Below are positions 9,074 to 16,500 of a stretch of 64,000 nt of DNA, one piece after another. This DNA comes from UBA5314 sp039679855 (GTDB lineage: Bacteria > Bacillota > Syntrophomonadia > Syntrophomonadales > Syntrophomonadaceae), in contig JBDKUE010000122.1 in the NCBI GenBank assembly GCA_039679855.1, forward strand, positions 1 to 64,000. Reading direction: 5' to 3'. The position numbers and the translations under genes were made by a program. The notes beneath the pieces were generated by a model. The model did not search any database. It saw only the letters and a list, made by a program, of their open reading frames with translations, and was not told the DNA's origin. How positions within the stretch are numbered: the stretch's first letter is position 1; every line of letters starts with the position of its first letter.

Positions 9074-9630
9074 GATTGTTTATAGCCATTCCGGTCACTG
9101 ATGCGGTTAAAGACTATGCAGCATTGGTCCGGAATGAAATGGATATGAACCGCCCTGATGTTAAATGGGTAGAGAAAACCAATTACCACCTGACCCTTAA
9201 ATTCCTGGGCGAAGTGGATCCGGCTTCACTCGGCGAAATAAAAAAAAGGCTGAAGACGGTAGCCGAGGCTTGCCCGGTGTTTAACTTTTCAACCAGGGGC
9301 CTGGGGTTCTTCCCCAGCCGCGGCCGTCCGCGGGTGATCTGGGTGGGTGTTTTCGGAGAGATGGATAAAGCAGATTTTCTAGGGGAAAGGGTAGATGCGT
9401 ACCTTACCGAACTAGGTTTTGATCCTGAAAAAAAGCGCAGCTTTCATCTCACTCTGGGTCGTATCAGGTCGGAGGTGGGCCTGGCTGAATTGCAGCTTAA
9501 AGCGGCGGGAATCAATAAACGCAGCGAAGAACATAGTTTCACGGTGGACCAATTTCTGCTTATGGAAAGCAAGTTGTCATCCCGGGGACCCCATTACTCG
9601 GTGTTGGAGAGCTACCGGCTGGAGGGTTAA
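9070..9630 (+). CDS. thpR: RNA 2',3'-cyclic phosphodiesterase ThpR
   Basis: 186-residue member of the 2H phosphoesterase family, which opens 2',3'-cyclic phosphates and was first described as a 2'-5' RNA ligase. Both HxTL motifs are present: YHLTLKFLG (~38-46) and FHLTLGRI (~125-132). FFPSRGRPRVIWVGV between them is typical of the family. It overlaps cinA by 4 bp and so is probably translationally coupled. Its stop codon directly abuts repeat element A. Confidence 0.95.
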   Translation: MRLFIAIPVTDAVKDYAALVRNEMDMNRPDVKWVEKTNYHLTLKFLGEVDPASLGEIKKRLKTVAEACPVFNFSTRGLGFFPSRGRPRVIWVGVFGEMDKADFLGERVDAYLTELGFDPEKKRSFHLTLGRIRSEVGLAELQLKAAGINKRSEEHSFTVDQFLLMESKLSSRGPHYSVLESYRLEG

Positions 9631-9841
9631 GTACAACGCTCCGTATATTCGTACACATAAATTTGGGCAGATTTTTCCGAATTACTGCGTTGTCGTCAAT
9701 CGCAATACGTCCAGTCTCACTCACTTGACGCCCATGGACGGGCTAATGCGGCGGCGGCAGGACGCCTAGGAGCCGCCCTCCGCCTTGTACTTCAAAAAAA
9801 TCTGCTCCAACTTTATATGCACAATATACGGAGCGTTGTAC
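9631..9841 (+). repeat. Structured repeat element A, type-I ends (211 bp)
   Basis: Perfect 19-bp terminal inverted repeat, GTACAACGCTCCGTATATT at 9631-9649 and its complement at 9823-9841. Inside, a second stem joins GCAGATTTTT (~9667-9676) and AAAAATCTGC (~9795-9804). The core at ~9688-9780 holds GTTGTCGTCAATCG, a GCCC-ATGGAC-GGGC hairpin and a GGCGGC...GCCGCC hairpin. Related copies lie at 25037 (same ends), 15319 (reversed) and 62993 (other ends). It carries no ORF and no transposase. It fills the gap between the thpR stop and the recA promoter. The boundaries are set by the terminal repeat. Confidence 0.88.
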
Positions 9842-9868
9842 AAAATGGGATCTAATGCTCTTTACTGA

Positions 9869-9898
9869 TTGACACGAGCAGTCGGGGTGGAATATAAT
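9869..9898 (+). promoter_or_regulatory. recA promoter (-35/-10)
   Basis: TTGACA (9869-9874) and TATAAT (9893-9898), both perfect vegetative boxes, are separated by 18 bp. The start point is expected near 9905, directly in front of the LexA box. Confidence 0.85.
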
Positions 9899-9905
9899 CA
9901 AAGGG

Positions 9906-9919
9906 CGAACATATGTTTG
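9906..9919 (+). promoter_or_regulatory. LexA (SOS) operator of recA
   Basis: CGAACATATGTTTG matches the Gram-positive SOS box CGAAC-N4-GTTYG. It lies 7 bp after the -10 box, so bound LexA would block transcription. It contains the ATG at 9913, which is therefore operator DNA and unlikely to be the start codon. Confidence 0.85.
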
Positions 9920-9933
9920 AGGAGGGCTTCAAG

Positions 9934-10956
9934 GTGGATGCAAATCAAGGGAGAACAGAGGCTATAAACAGTGCCATTAAGAGTATCGAGAGGCAGTTCG
10001 GCAAGGGGTCTATTATGCGATTGGGCGAGGCCTCAGCCATGAACGTTGAAGTTATCTCCACCGGCTGTATGTCGCTTGACATAGCTTTAGGGGTTGGCGG
10101 CTTTCCGCGCGGCAGAGTAATTGAGGTATTTGGCCCGGAATCTTCTGGTAAAACTACGGTAGCCTTGCATGCCATTGCCCAGGCTCAGAGGCAGGGCGGC
10201 ATGGCCGCGTTTGTTGATGCCGAGCATGCCCTGGACCCGCTTTATGCTAAAAACCTGGGTGTGGATATTGAGAACCTGCTGGTCGCCCAGCCTGATTCAG
10301 GGGAGCAGGCTCTGGAAATTACTGAAGCCCTGGTAAGAAGCGGCGCTATTGATGTGGTGGTGGTGGATTCGGTGGCGGCCCTGGTGCCCAAAGCCGAACT
10401 CGACGGGGAAATGGGTGATGTGCATGTGGGTCTGCAAGCCCGTCTCATGTCCCAGGCCTTGCGCAAACTGACCGGACATATAAGCAAATCCAGGGCCTGC
10501 GTAATTTTTATAAACCAGATTCGGGAAAAAGTTGGGGTGATTTATGGCAACCCGGAAACCACAACCGGGGGAAGAGCCTTAAAGTTTTATTCCTCAGTTC
10601 GCGTTGAAGTTCGCAAAGGTGAGGCTATCAAACAGGGAACTGACATATCCGGCGCCCGCACCAAGGTCAAAGTGGTCAAAAACAAAGTGGCGCCTCCTTT
10701 CAAGACGGCTGAATTTGATATAATGTATGGTTCCGGCATCTCTCGGGAGGGAGATCTTTTGGATATAGCCTGCACCCTGGATGTCATTCAGAAAAGCGGC
10801 TCCTGGTACTCCTATGAAGGGGAGCGTCTGGGGCAGGGGCGGGAAAATGCCAAGGAATACTTGAAAAACAACGCTGAGTTCTGTTTATCACTGGAACAGA
10901 AGATAAAGAGTTCTAAAATCGCCAGCAATACGGGCAGTCAACCAGAGGATGCTTGA
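9934..10956 (+). CDS. recA: Recombinase RecA
   Basis: Strand-exchange protein and co-protease for LexA. From GTG 9934 it has 340 residues, the usual size. Walker A is GPESSGKT (~64-71). Other family blocks are VDAEHALDP, VDSVAALVPKAE, FINQIREKVG and the GGRALKFYSSVR segment; the C-terminus is short and only mildly acidic. I choose GTG 9934 because GGAGGG (9921-9926) stands 7 nt before it. The longer ATG 9913 lies inside the LexA box and has no ribosome-binding site. No recX follows; the next 350 bp hold a candidate structured RNA. Confidence 0.98.
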   Translation: MDANQGRTEAINSAIKSIERQFGKGSIMRLGEASAMNVEVISTGCMSLDIALGVGGFPRGRVIEVFGPESSGKTTVALHAIAQAQRQGGMAAFVDAEHALDPLYAKNLGVDIENLLVAQPDSGEQALEITEALVRSGAIDVVVVDSVAALVPKAELDGEMGDVHVGLQARLMSQALRKLTGHISKSRACVIFINQIREKVGVIYGNPETTTGGRALKFYSSVRVEVRKGEAIKQGTDISGARTKVKVVKNKVAPPFKTAEFDIMYGSGISREGDLLDIACTLDVIQKSGSWYSYEGERLGQGRENAKEYLKNNAEFCLSLEQKIKSSKIASNTGSQPEDA

Positions 10957-10989
10957 CACTCTTCTGGAAACTAACTAAAATTTTAATAA

Positions 10990-11267
10990 GGTTCAGTTGA
11001 GCAGTCATAACTCGTGATTTAACCATAGAAAAGCCAGGATCTGGCGTGTAATTCAAGGGTCCCTGAGGTGAAACCGGCAGCAGTTAGGCCGGATATGATA
11101 TAGATGTTTGCCAGTGGCAGGGTTGAATTCAACACAGTCAGTATGTACTAAGCTTCATCCATAACCTTTAGTAAAGTGAATATGAAGTTTAGAATAAAAA
11201 AGTCTGGTATTGGGAATAGGCGAGTTTATCTGGGTTCAACTAAACCGAGTAGCTACTCGGTTTTTTT
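10990..11267 (+). ncRNA. Candidate structured RNA or cis-regulatory leader between recA and rny
   Basis: There is no ORF here. Hairpins that I can draw are GCCAG-GAT-CTGGC (~11033-11045); a long stem AATTCAA plus CCCTG (~11051-11067) with CAGGG plus TTGAATT (~11118-11131), which encloses CCGGC/GCCGG; and CTTCAT with nested CTTTA...TAAAG and ATGAAG (~11154-11190). GGTTCAGTTGA (10990-11000) can pair, with one mismatch, to TCAACTAAACC (11236-11246). That 3' strand overlaps the left arm of the terminator at 11242-11267. The layout fits a riboswitch-like platform in front of rny. I cannot assign it to a known class. Confidence 0.5.
11242..11267 (+). terminator. Intrinsic terminator upstream of rny
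   Basis: AACCGAGTA/TACTCGGTT with a two-base loop, followed by TTTTTTT. It is a strong rho-independent terminator 40-50 bp before the rny start. It either ends recA transcription or acts as an attenuator for rny. Confidence 0.85.
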
Positions 11268-11316
11268 GTGTCTAAAGACACGTAAAAAATTAACATAACA
11301 TAAGGAGGTGAACGAG

Positions 11317-12858
11317 ATAGATAACTACGTGATTGTTATAGTAATGACAGTTTTTTTGGTGGTAGGATTAATTTCTGGTTATTATTTACGCAAAATTCTG
11401 GCTGAAGGCAGAATCGGAGCTGCTGAAGAGGAAGCCAAACGTATTCTGGATGAAGCCGGTAAAGAAGTAGAAGCCCAGAAAAAAGAAATCCTGTTGGAAG
11501 CCAAGGAGGAAATCCATCGCAACCGGCAAGATTCGGAAAAAGAAATTCGGGATCGCCGCCGGGAACTGGACCGGATTGAAAGGCGTATTCTTCAAAAGGA
11601 AGAAATGCTGGACCGGAAAAGCGAAAACATGGAGAAGAAGGAACAGGGTTTAAGCGACAAAGAAAAGGTAATAGAAAAGACCCAGCAAGATCTGCAGATG
11701 GTTCTTACCCAGCAGCTTAAAGAGCTTGAACGCCTGTCCGGATTGAGCTCCGAGGAAGCCAAAGAACTTTTGCTATATAATGTGGAGCAGCAAATCCGCC
11801 AAGAGACGGCCGTGATGATCAAATCGCTGGAGGCCGAGGCCAAAGAAGAGGCCGATAAAAAGGCCAAAAACGTACTATCTCTGGCCATTCAAAAATGTGC
11901 TGCTGATGTAGTATCTGAAACAACCGTATCGGTTGTAGCTCTGCCCAACGATGAAATGAAGGGGCGCATAATTGGACGGGAAGGCAGGAATATTAGAACC
12001 TTCGAAACCCTTACCGGAGTGGATCTGATTATCGATGACACCCCGGAAGCGGTTATACTTTCCTCATTTGACCCCATTCGCCGGGAAGTTGCCCGGGTGG
12101 CCCTGGACAACCTGGTATCGGACGGAAGAATCCACCCCGCCCGCATAGAAGAAATGGTGGAGAAGGCCCAGAAAGAGATCGAACAGGAGCTTCGGGAAGT
12201 CGGTGAACAGGCTGCGTTTGAGGTGGGAGTTCATGGACTGCACCCTGAAATTATCAGGCTCCTGGGCAGGTTGAAGTACCGCACCAGCTATGGTCAGAAT
12301 GTTCTCAAACACTCTATTGAGGTAGCTCATCTAGCTGGAGTTATGGCCGCTGAACTCGATGTGGACGTAATGCTGGCGAAGCGAGCCGGCCTGCTCCACG
12401 ATATCGGAAAAGCGGTGGACCATGAGGTTCAAGGACCTCACGTCGAGATAGGCGTGGATCTGGCTAAAAAATACCGTGAGAGCAAGGATGTTGTTCATGC
12501 CATAGCCGCCCATCATGGAGACGTTGATCCGGAAAGCGTTGAAGCGGTTCTAGTACAGGCTTCCGATGCCGTATCAGCTTCAAGGCCGGGTGCCAGAAGG
12601 GAAACTCTGGAAGCCTACATAAAGCGGCTGGAAAAATTGGAGGCCCTGGCGGATTCCTTTGTAGGAGTGGACCGCTCCTTTGCCATTCAGGCAGGCCGTG
12701 AAGTTCGAATCATTGTCAAACCCGATGAAATAGACGATCTGGCCTCAATAAAACTGGCCCGCGACATCGCTCAGAGGGTTGAACAAGATTTGGATTATCC
12801 GGGACAGATAAAAGTGGTGGTTATTCGGGAAACGCGTTCCGTCGAATTTGCCAAGTAA
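11317..12858 (+). CDS. rny: Ribonuclease Y
   Basis: Membrane-anchored endoribonuclease that starts mRNA decay in Firmicutes. Order: N-terminal membrane helix, a long Glu/Lys/Arg-rich coiled coil (~25-200), KH domain (GRIIGREGRNIRTFE, ~220-235) and HD domain (GLLHDIGKAVDHE, ~360-372). The family length is ~520. The start is unusual. AAGGAGG (11302-11308) is followed 8 nt later by ATA 11317. The GTG at 11308 is part of the Shine-Dalgarno itself, and GTG 11329 is 20 nt away. Starting at ATA puts 20 residues before the GY of the membrane helix, as in my recollection of the B. subtilis protein. I infer AUA initiation; GTG 11308 and 11329 remain alternatives. Confidence 0.95.
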   Translation: MDNYVIVIVMTVFLVVGLISGYYLRKILAEGRIGAAEEEAKRILDEAGKEVEAQKKEILLEAKEEIHRNRQDSEKEIRDRRRELDRIERRILQKEEMLDRKSENMEKKEQGLSDKEKVIEKTQQDLQMVLTQQLKELERLSGLSSEEAKELLLYNVEQQIRQETAVMIKSLEAEAKEEADKKAKNVLSLAIQKCAADVVSETTVSVVALPNDEMKGRIIGREGRNIRTFETLTGVDLIIDDTPEAVILSSFDPIRREVARVALDNLVSDGRIHPARIEEMVEKAQKEIEQELREVGEQAAFEVGVHGLHPEIIRLLGRLKYRTSYGQNVLKHSIEVAHLAGVMAAELDVDVMLAKRAGLLHDIGKAVDHEVQGPHVEIGVDLAKKYRESKDVVHAIAAHHGDVDPESVEAVLVQASDAVSASRPGARRETLEAYIKRLEKLEALADSFVGVDRSFAIQAGREVRIIVKPDEIDDLASIKLARDIAQRVEQDLDYPGQIKVVVIRETRSVEFAK

Positions 12859-12876
12859 TCAAAGTAGGTTTGATTT

Positions 12877-12911
12877 GAAAAGCAGGGTTTTGAACCTTGC
12901 TTTTCTTTTTT
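12877..12911 (+). terminator. Terminator after rny
   Basis: AAAAGCAGGGTT pairs with AACCTTGCTTTT (one G-T pair) and is followed by CTTTTTT. It lies about 20 bp after the rny stop codon. Confidence 0.85.
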
Positions 12912-13004
12912 GGACGAAATATAATAAACAGAAATGTAAAAAAATAACACATAATATTATGGTAGAATTTACTTTAAAGAGGTAATTTACGGAGGTTATT
13001 GCTT

Positions 13005-13787
13005 TTGAGGATATTGGTAATAGGAGACATAGTCGGAAGACCGGGGCGCAGGGCGGTAAAGGAGATGCTCTGGGAAATCAAGGACAGGTACGCGGTTGAT
13101 TTTACGGTGGCCAATGGAGAAAATGCTGCCGGAGGCCGGGGAATTAATCACGAGGTGACTGATGAACTCTTATCTTCCGGTATTGATGTTCTCACCATGG
13201 GAAATCACGTATGGGACAACAAGGAAATATTTGACCTCATAGATGACCAACCACGCTTGATTCGTCCCTGCAATTACCCGCCGGACACCCCCGGGCGGGG
13301 ATACAATATCTTTGCAACGCCTAATGGCCGGATAGCGGTTATAAATGCATCAGGTCGGGTTTTTATGGATGCCCTGGAATGTCCCTTTCATAAAACAGAT
13401 GAGATACTAAACAACATAAGTGGGCAATGGGACATTTGTCTTATTGACTTTCATGCTGAAGCAACGTCGGAAAAAAGGGCTTTTGCCTATTATTTTGACG
13501 GCAGGGCTACTGCGGTCCTTGGTACTCATACCCATATTCAAACGGCTGATGAAACTATATTGGGAGGTGGGACCGCCTATATATCAGACCTGGGAATGAC
13601 CGGGCCAATTGATTCGATTCTCGGTATGAACAAAGAGCAGGTAATAAAAAAGTTCCTAACCCAGAGACCGGTTCGCCTGGAGGTGGCCAAAGGGCCTGTC
13701 CAAATTCAGGGGATTTTTCTGGAAATAAGCAATGCCGACAAGCATGTGGTCAAGATCGAACGTTTCTCCCAGGATAGGAAGCTGTGA
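13005..13787 (+). CDS. ymdB: YmdB-family metallophosphoesterase
   Basis: Calcineurin-like phosphoesterase of the TIGR00282 family; B. subtilis YmdB hydrolyses 2',3'-cAMP and affects RNase Y-dependent decay and biofilm fate. Motifs: GDIVGRPGRRAVKE (metal-binding Asp near residue 7), NGENAAGGRGI, GNHVWDNKEI, IDFHAEATSEK and GTHTHIQTADE. About 260 residues, the usual size. TTG 13005 gives (M)RILVIGD and stands 9 nt after GGAGG; TTG 12999 is only 3 nt from it. Linkage to rny is conserved in Firmicutes. Confidence 0.95.
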   Translation: MRILVIGDIVGRPGRRAVKEMLWEIKDRYAVDFTVANGENAAGGRGINHEVTDELLSSGIDVLTMGNHVWDNKEIFDLIDDQPRLIRPCNYPPDTPGRGYNIFATPNGRIAVINASGRVFMDALECPFHKTDEILNNISGQWDICLIDFHAEATSEKRAFAYYFDGRATAVLGTHTHIQTADETILGGGTAYISDLGMTGPIDSILGMNKEQVIKKFLTQRPVRLEVAKGPVQIQGIFLEISNADKHVVKIERFSQDRKL

Positions 13788-13819
13788 TAGAAAAAATATC
13801 CAAATAGGTCTCTCTAAAA

Positions 13820-13848
13820 AGAGGAATTACCTTATGTTATTAGAATAT
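13820..13848 (+). promoter_or_regulatory. Possible sigma-H promoter of spoVS
   Basis: AGAGGAATT (13820-13828) fits the sigma-H -35 consensus RnAGGAwww. After 11 bp, TTAGAATAT (13840-13848) fits the -10 consensus RnnGAATww except for its first base. spoVS is a known sigma-H gene in B. subtilis. A short imperfect repeat (GATGTAGAGATGTAGAGATA) follows at ~13850-13870. Confidence 0.45.
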
Positions 13849-13920
13849 AGATGTAGAGATGTAGAGATATAGAGCAACTAACGTGATTGTATTTGTATTT
13901 TTTTTGAGGGAGGTTTTCTG

Positions 13921-14181
13921 ATGGAAGTTTTAAAGGTTTCAGCCAAGTCCAGTCCCAATTCGGTGGCTGGTGCACTTGCAGGGGTCTTGAGAGAAAAAGG
14001 TGCAGCCGAGATACAAGCCATTGGGGCTGGTGCGATTAATCAGGCAATCAAGGCTATAGCCATAGCCAGAGGATTTGTGGCTCCCAGTGGAATGGACCTC
14101 ATATGTATACCCGCCTTTACTGATATTATGATTGACGGTGAGGAACGAACCGCGATCAAGCTGATTATTGAACCCCGCTAG
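13921..14181 (+). CDS. spoVS: Stage V sporulation protein S
   Basis: 86-residue Alba-like protein, nearly invariant in its family: MEVLKVSAKSSPNSVAGALA, then EIQAIGAGAINQAIKAIAIA and IPAFTDIMIDGEERTAIKL. In B. subtilis it acts in coat assembly and septation during sporulation, and it marks a spore-forming lineage. The ATG follows GAGGGAGG. A strong terminator follows, so this is probably a single-gene unit. Confidence 0.98.
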   Translation: MEVLKVSAKSSPNSVAGALAGVLREKGAAEIQAIGAGAINQAIKAIAIARGFVAPSGMDLICIPAFTDIMIDGEERTAIKLIIEPR

Positions 14182-14211
14182 ATGATATATTAAGGTATTT
14201 ATAGAAAATCC

Positions 14212-14237
14212 AACCTGCTTAAACAAGCAGGTTTTTG
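14212..14237 (+). terminator. Terminator after spoVS
   Basis: AACCTGCTT-aaac-AAGCAGGTT followed by TTTT-G-TTT, 30 bp after the spoVS stop codon. Confidence 0.92.
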
Positions 14238-14283
14238 TTTATATTTAACATATCTCAATTGTGTATAAAGGAGACGGATATAT

Positions 14284-15210
14284 ATGAAAATAATCGATCT
14301 ACATTGTGATATATTATCAAAATTGGTTGAAGGGGATTTTTCCCTGTACAATAATCCTTATCATTTTGATATTAAACGAGCTTTGCAGGTTGGTCAGCAG
14401 GTGCAATTCTTTTCTCTATTCACTAACCCGGACGGGGCTGACGCCTGCATGCGTAAAATTCTATTGCAAACTACCCGGCTCTTAAAGGCCTATAAGGAGT
14501 ATCCTGACTATATCTACCCGCTCACTCATTCTGAACAGCTTGATGATCAGGCCAACCGGGGCAAGCTCGCAGGTGTGATTCATCTGGAGGGAGCAGAGGC
14601 TCTGGGAGGCGATCTAGAACTAATCTACTTGCTATATGAACTGGGATTGAGAAGCCTGGCCTTGACCTGGAATCCTCCCAATCTTCTGGCTGGAGGAGTG
14701 GATGCTCCGGAAGAGAAAAGCGGCTTGACTTCTCTGGGGCGGGAACTTATAAAAATGGTAAATCAAATGGATATTATACTGGACCTGGCCCACATTGCTC
14801 CACGCTCCTTCTTCGAAGTTATCGAGCTTTATAATAAACCGCTTTTGGTCACTCATGCCAATACCTACCACCTCTGCTCTCACCGCCGCAACCTCAAAGA
14901 CGACCAGCTAAAGGCTCTGGCCCAAAACGGTGGTGTAATAGGATTTACCCAGGTGAGTGATTTTGTCAAGGAAACCGGGCCGGCACTGCCACAAGATTTT
15001 ATTGACCATCTGGTATATGTAGCCGAATTAATAGGGGTTGAGTTTGTGGCACTGGGCTCTGATTTTGACGGGGCTGAAAAAATAGTATTACCCTCCGTAG
15101 AAGCCTATGCGGATATGCCCGGCCTGCTTGAAAACCGGGGCTTCAGCAGGAAAGAGATCGAGTTGATCCTGTCGGGTAATGCCTTGCGCCTGATGCGCAG
15201 GCTTATATAA
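14284..15210 (+). CDS. Membrane dipeptidase (peptidase M19, renal-dipeptidase family)
   Basis: Binuclear zinc dipeptidase of 308 residues. Metal and active-site blocks in order: DLHCDILSKL (residues ~5-14, HxD), IHLEGAEALGGD (bridging Glu, ~99), LDLAHIAPRSF, THANTYHLCSHRRNL (~199-213) and LGSDFDG (~256-262). No signal peptide is visible, so it probably acts in the cytosol on dipeptides or related amides. ATG 14284 follows AAGGAG. It stands alone between the spoVS terminator and repeat element C. Confidence 0.93.
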   Translation: MKIIDLHCDILSKLVEGDFSLYNNPYHFDIKRALQVGQQVQFFSLFTNPDGADACMRKILLQTTRLLKAYKEYPDYIYPLTHSEQLDDQANRGKLAGVIHLEGAEALGGDLELIYLLYELGLRSLALTWNPPNLLAGGVDAPEEKSGLTSLGRELIKMVNQMDIILDLAHIAPRSFFEVIELYNKPLLVTHANTYHLCSHRRNLKDDQLKALAQNGGVIGFTQVSDFVKETGPALPQDFIDHLVYVAELIGVEFVALGSDFDGAEKIVLPSVEAYADMPGLLENRGFSRKEIELILSGNALRLMRRLI

Positions 15211-15318
15211 GATCCCCAATTGAATTGCATTTGGCGTTTTATGGTAAACAAACCAGGATATTTAAGCATATAATGAAAAGGTCAGGACATTTTTGCTATT
15301 GTCAGGCAAAGTGCCTGA

Positions 15319-15540
15319 AACGCCTAAAACTTTAGTTATACGTCGAGAAAAATTTTTGCAGGGTGATGCGCGGCGGGCGGCGGCTCCTTGGCTTCCTGCC
15401 ACCGGCGCACTAGTTCGTCCATGAACGTCGCCGCATTAGCCCGTCAATGGGCATCAAATGGGTAATGCTGGACATATTGCGATTGACGACAACAAAGCCC
15501 TGCGGAAATTTGGCCGGCGGGAACTATAGTTTTAGGCGTT
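15319..15540 (-). repeat. Structured repeat element C, type-II ends, reversed (222 bp)
   Basis: The 19-bp terminal inverted repeat AACGCCTAAAACTTTAGTT (15319-15337) is matched at 15522-15540 with one mismatch. Read on the minus strand, the core contains GTTGTCGTCAATCGCAATA, the GCCC...GGGC hairpin and a GC-rich hairpin, as in element D (62993). It has about 12 extra bases that form a small hairpin (CGTTCATGGACG). It makes up most of the 363-bp gap between the dipeptidase and PHP genes. The only other structure there is a TCAGGCA-aag-TGCCTGA hairpin just outside its left end (15302-15318). Confidence 0.87.
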
Positions 15541-15573
15541 GCAGACTACTAGGTAGCGGAATGGGAGAATGAA

Positions 15574-16410
15574 GTGTTGTATGATTTGCATGTTCACTCC
15601 ACTGTATCTGATGGACTCTTAAGCCCGACAGAAGTTGTGGAAGCTGCTTCCCAAACAAAGCTAAAAGGATTTTCTTTGACCGATCATGATACCCTGGGGG
15701 GAATTAAAACAGCCCAGAATTATCTGTCGGAAAGGGATTTGCCTCTCATTTTTATTCCTGGAATCGAACTCAACACGGATTTCCGGGAATCTGAACTGCA
15801 TATTCTGGGTTACTTTATCCATTACGAAGATGAAAAATTAAACAAACGCCTCCGCCAAATATGGTCAGCCCGCTATGAGAGGGCCATGAAAATGGTGGAG
15901 CGTTTGCGCATTATGGGACTGAATATCAGCTTTGAGCAGGTCCAGAGAATTGCCCGGGGGGACTTGATCGGAAGGCCGCATGTGGCGCAGGCCCTTGTGG
16001 AAAAAGGATATGTTTTTTCCATTAAAGAAGCCTTTCAGAAATATATAGGCCGGGGAAAGCCGGCCTATGTGCCACGCTATAAATTCACCCCGGAAGAGGC
16101 CATATCTCTGATAAAGGACGCAGGCGGGATCAGCGTGCTGGCCCACCCGGGACTTATTAGAGAGCAGGATGCCATTCCCCAAATTATCGAAATGGGAATT
16201 GAAGGTATAGAAGTATATTATCCTGAACACAGCGAAGAACAATTGGCTGATTATACAGCCCTGGCGCATCGCAACGGGCTTTTGATAACGGGCGGCTCTG
16301 ATTTTCATGGAACAGGAAGTATCGAAAGCAGGGGGCGTCTGGGTTGTGCTGGTATAAAGCAGGCGGAATTCGACGAATTATTGGCCTACAGATGTAAAAC
16401 AAAACCATAA
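15574..16410 (+). CDS. PHP-domain phosphoesterase
   Basis: 278 residues of the PHP family (RNase AM / 5'-3' exoribonuclease or nucleoside 3',5'-bisphosphate phosphatase type, TrpH/YciV-like). Metal ligands visible: LHVHSTVSDG (~4-13), LTDHDTLGG (~35-43), PGIELN (~63-68), HILGYF, GRPHVAQALVEKGY, VLAHPG (~188-193) and GGSDFHG (~245-251). TTG 15574 follows GGGAGA; the usual family N-terminus (M.DLHVHS) supports it. Role inferred: turnover of short RNA or pAp-type nucleotides. Confidence 0.92.
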   Translation: MLYDLHVHSTVSDGLLSPTEVVEAASQTKLKGFSLTDHDTLGGIKTAQNYLSERDLPLIFIPGIELNTDFRESELHILGYFIHYEDEKLNKRLRQIWSARYERAMKMVERLRIMGLNISFEQVQRIARGDLIGRPHVAQALVEKGYVFSIKEAFQKYIGRGKPAYVPRYKFTPEEAISLIKDAGGISVLAHPGLIREQDAIPQIIEMGIEGIEVYYPEHSEEQLADYTALAHRNGLLITGGSDFHGTGSIESRGRLGCAGIKQAEFDELLAYRCKTKP

Positions 16411-16500
16411 AATGAAGAAAAATTTCCTGAGATGGAAGGAATTTTGGCCCGAATGTAGAATGTTATATGGATTACATTCTATATAGAAGGGTTGGATGGA

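Noticed and set aside
9419..9769. 116-codon plus-strand ORF through thpR into element A
   Set aside because: Other frame of thpR; its end comes from the repeat element.
11033..11131. Cobalamin riboswitch in the recA-rny gap
   Set aside because: Several words match, but the B12-box-like AAGCCAGGA comes before, not after, the GGTGAAA and GCCA blocks, and gene context does not fit. Kept only as an unnamed structured RNA.
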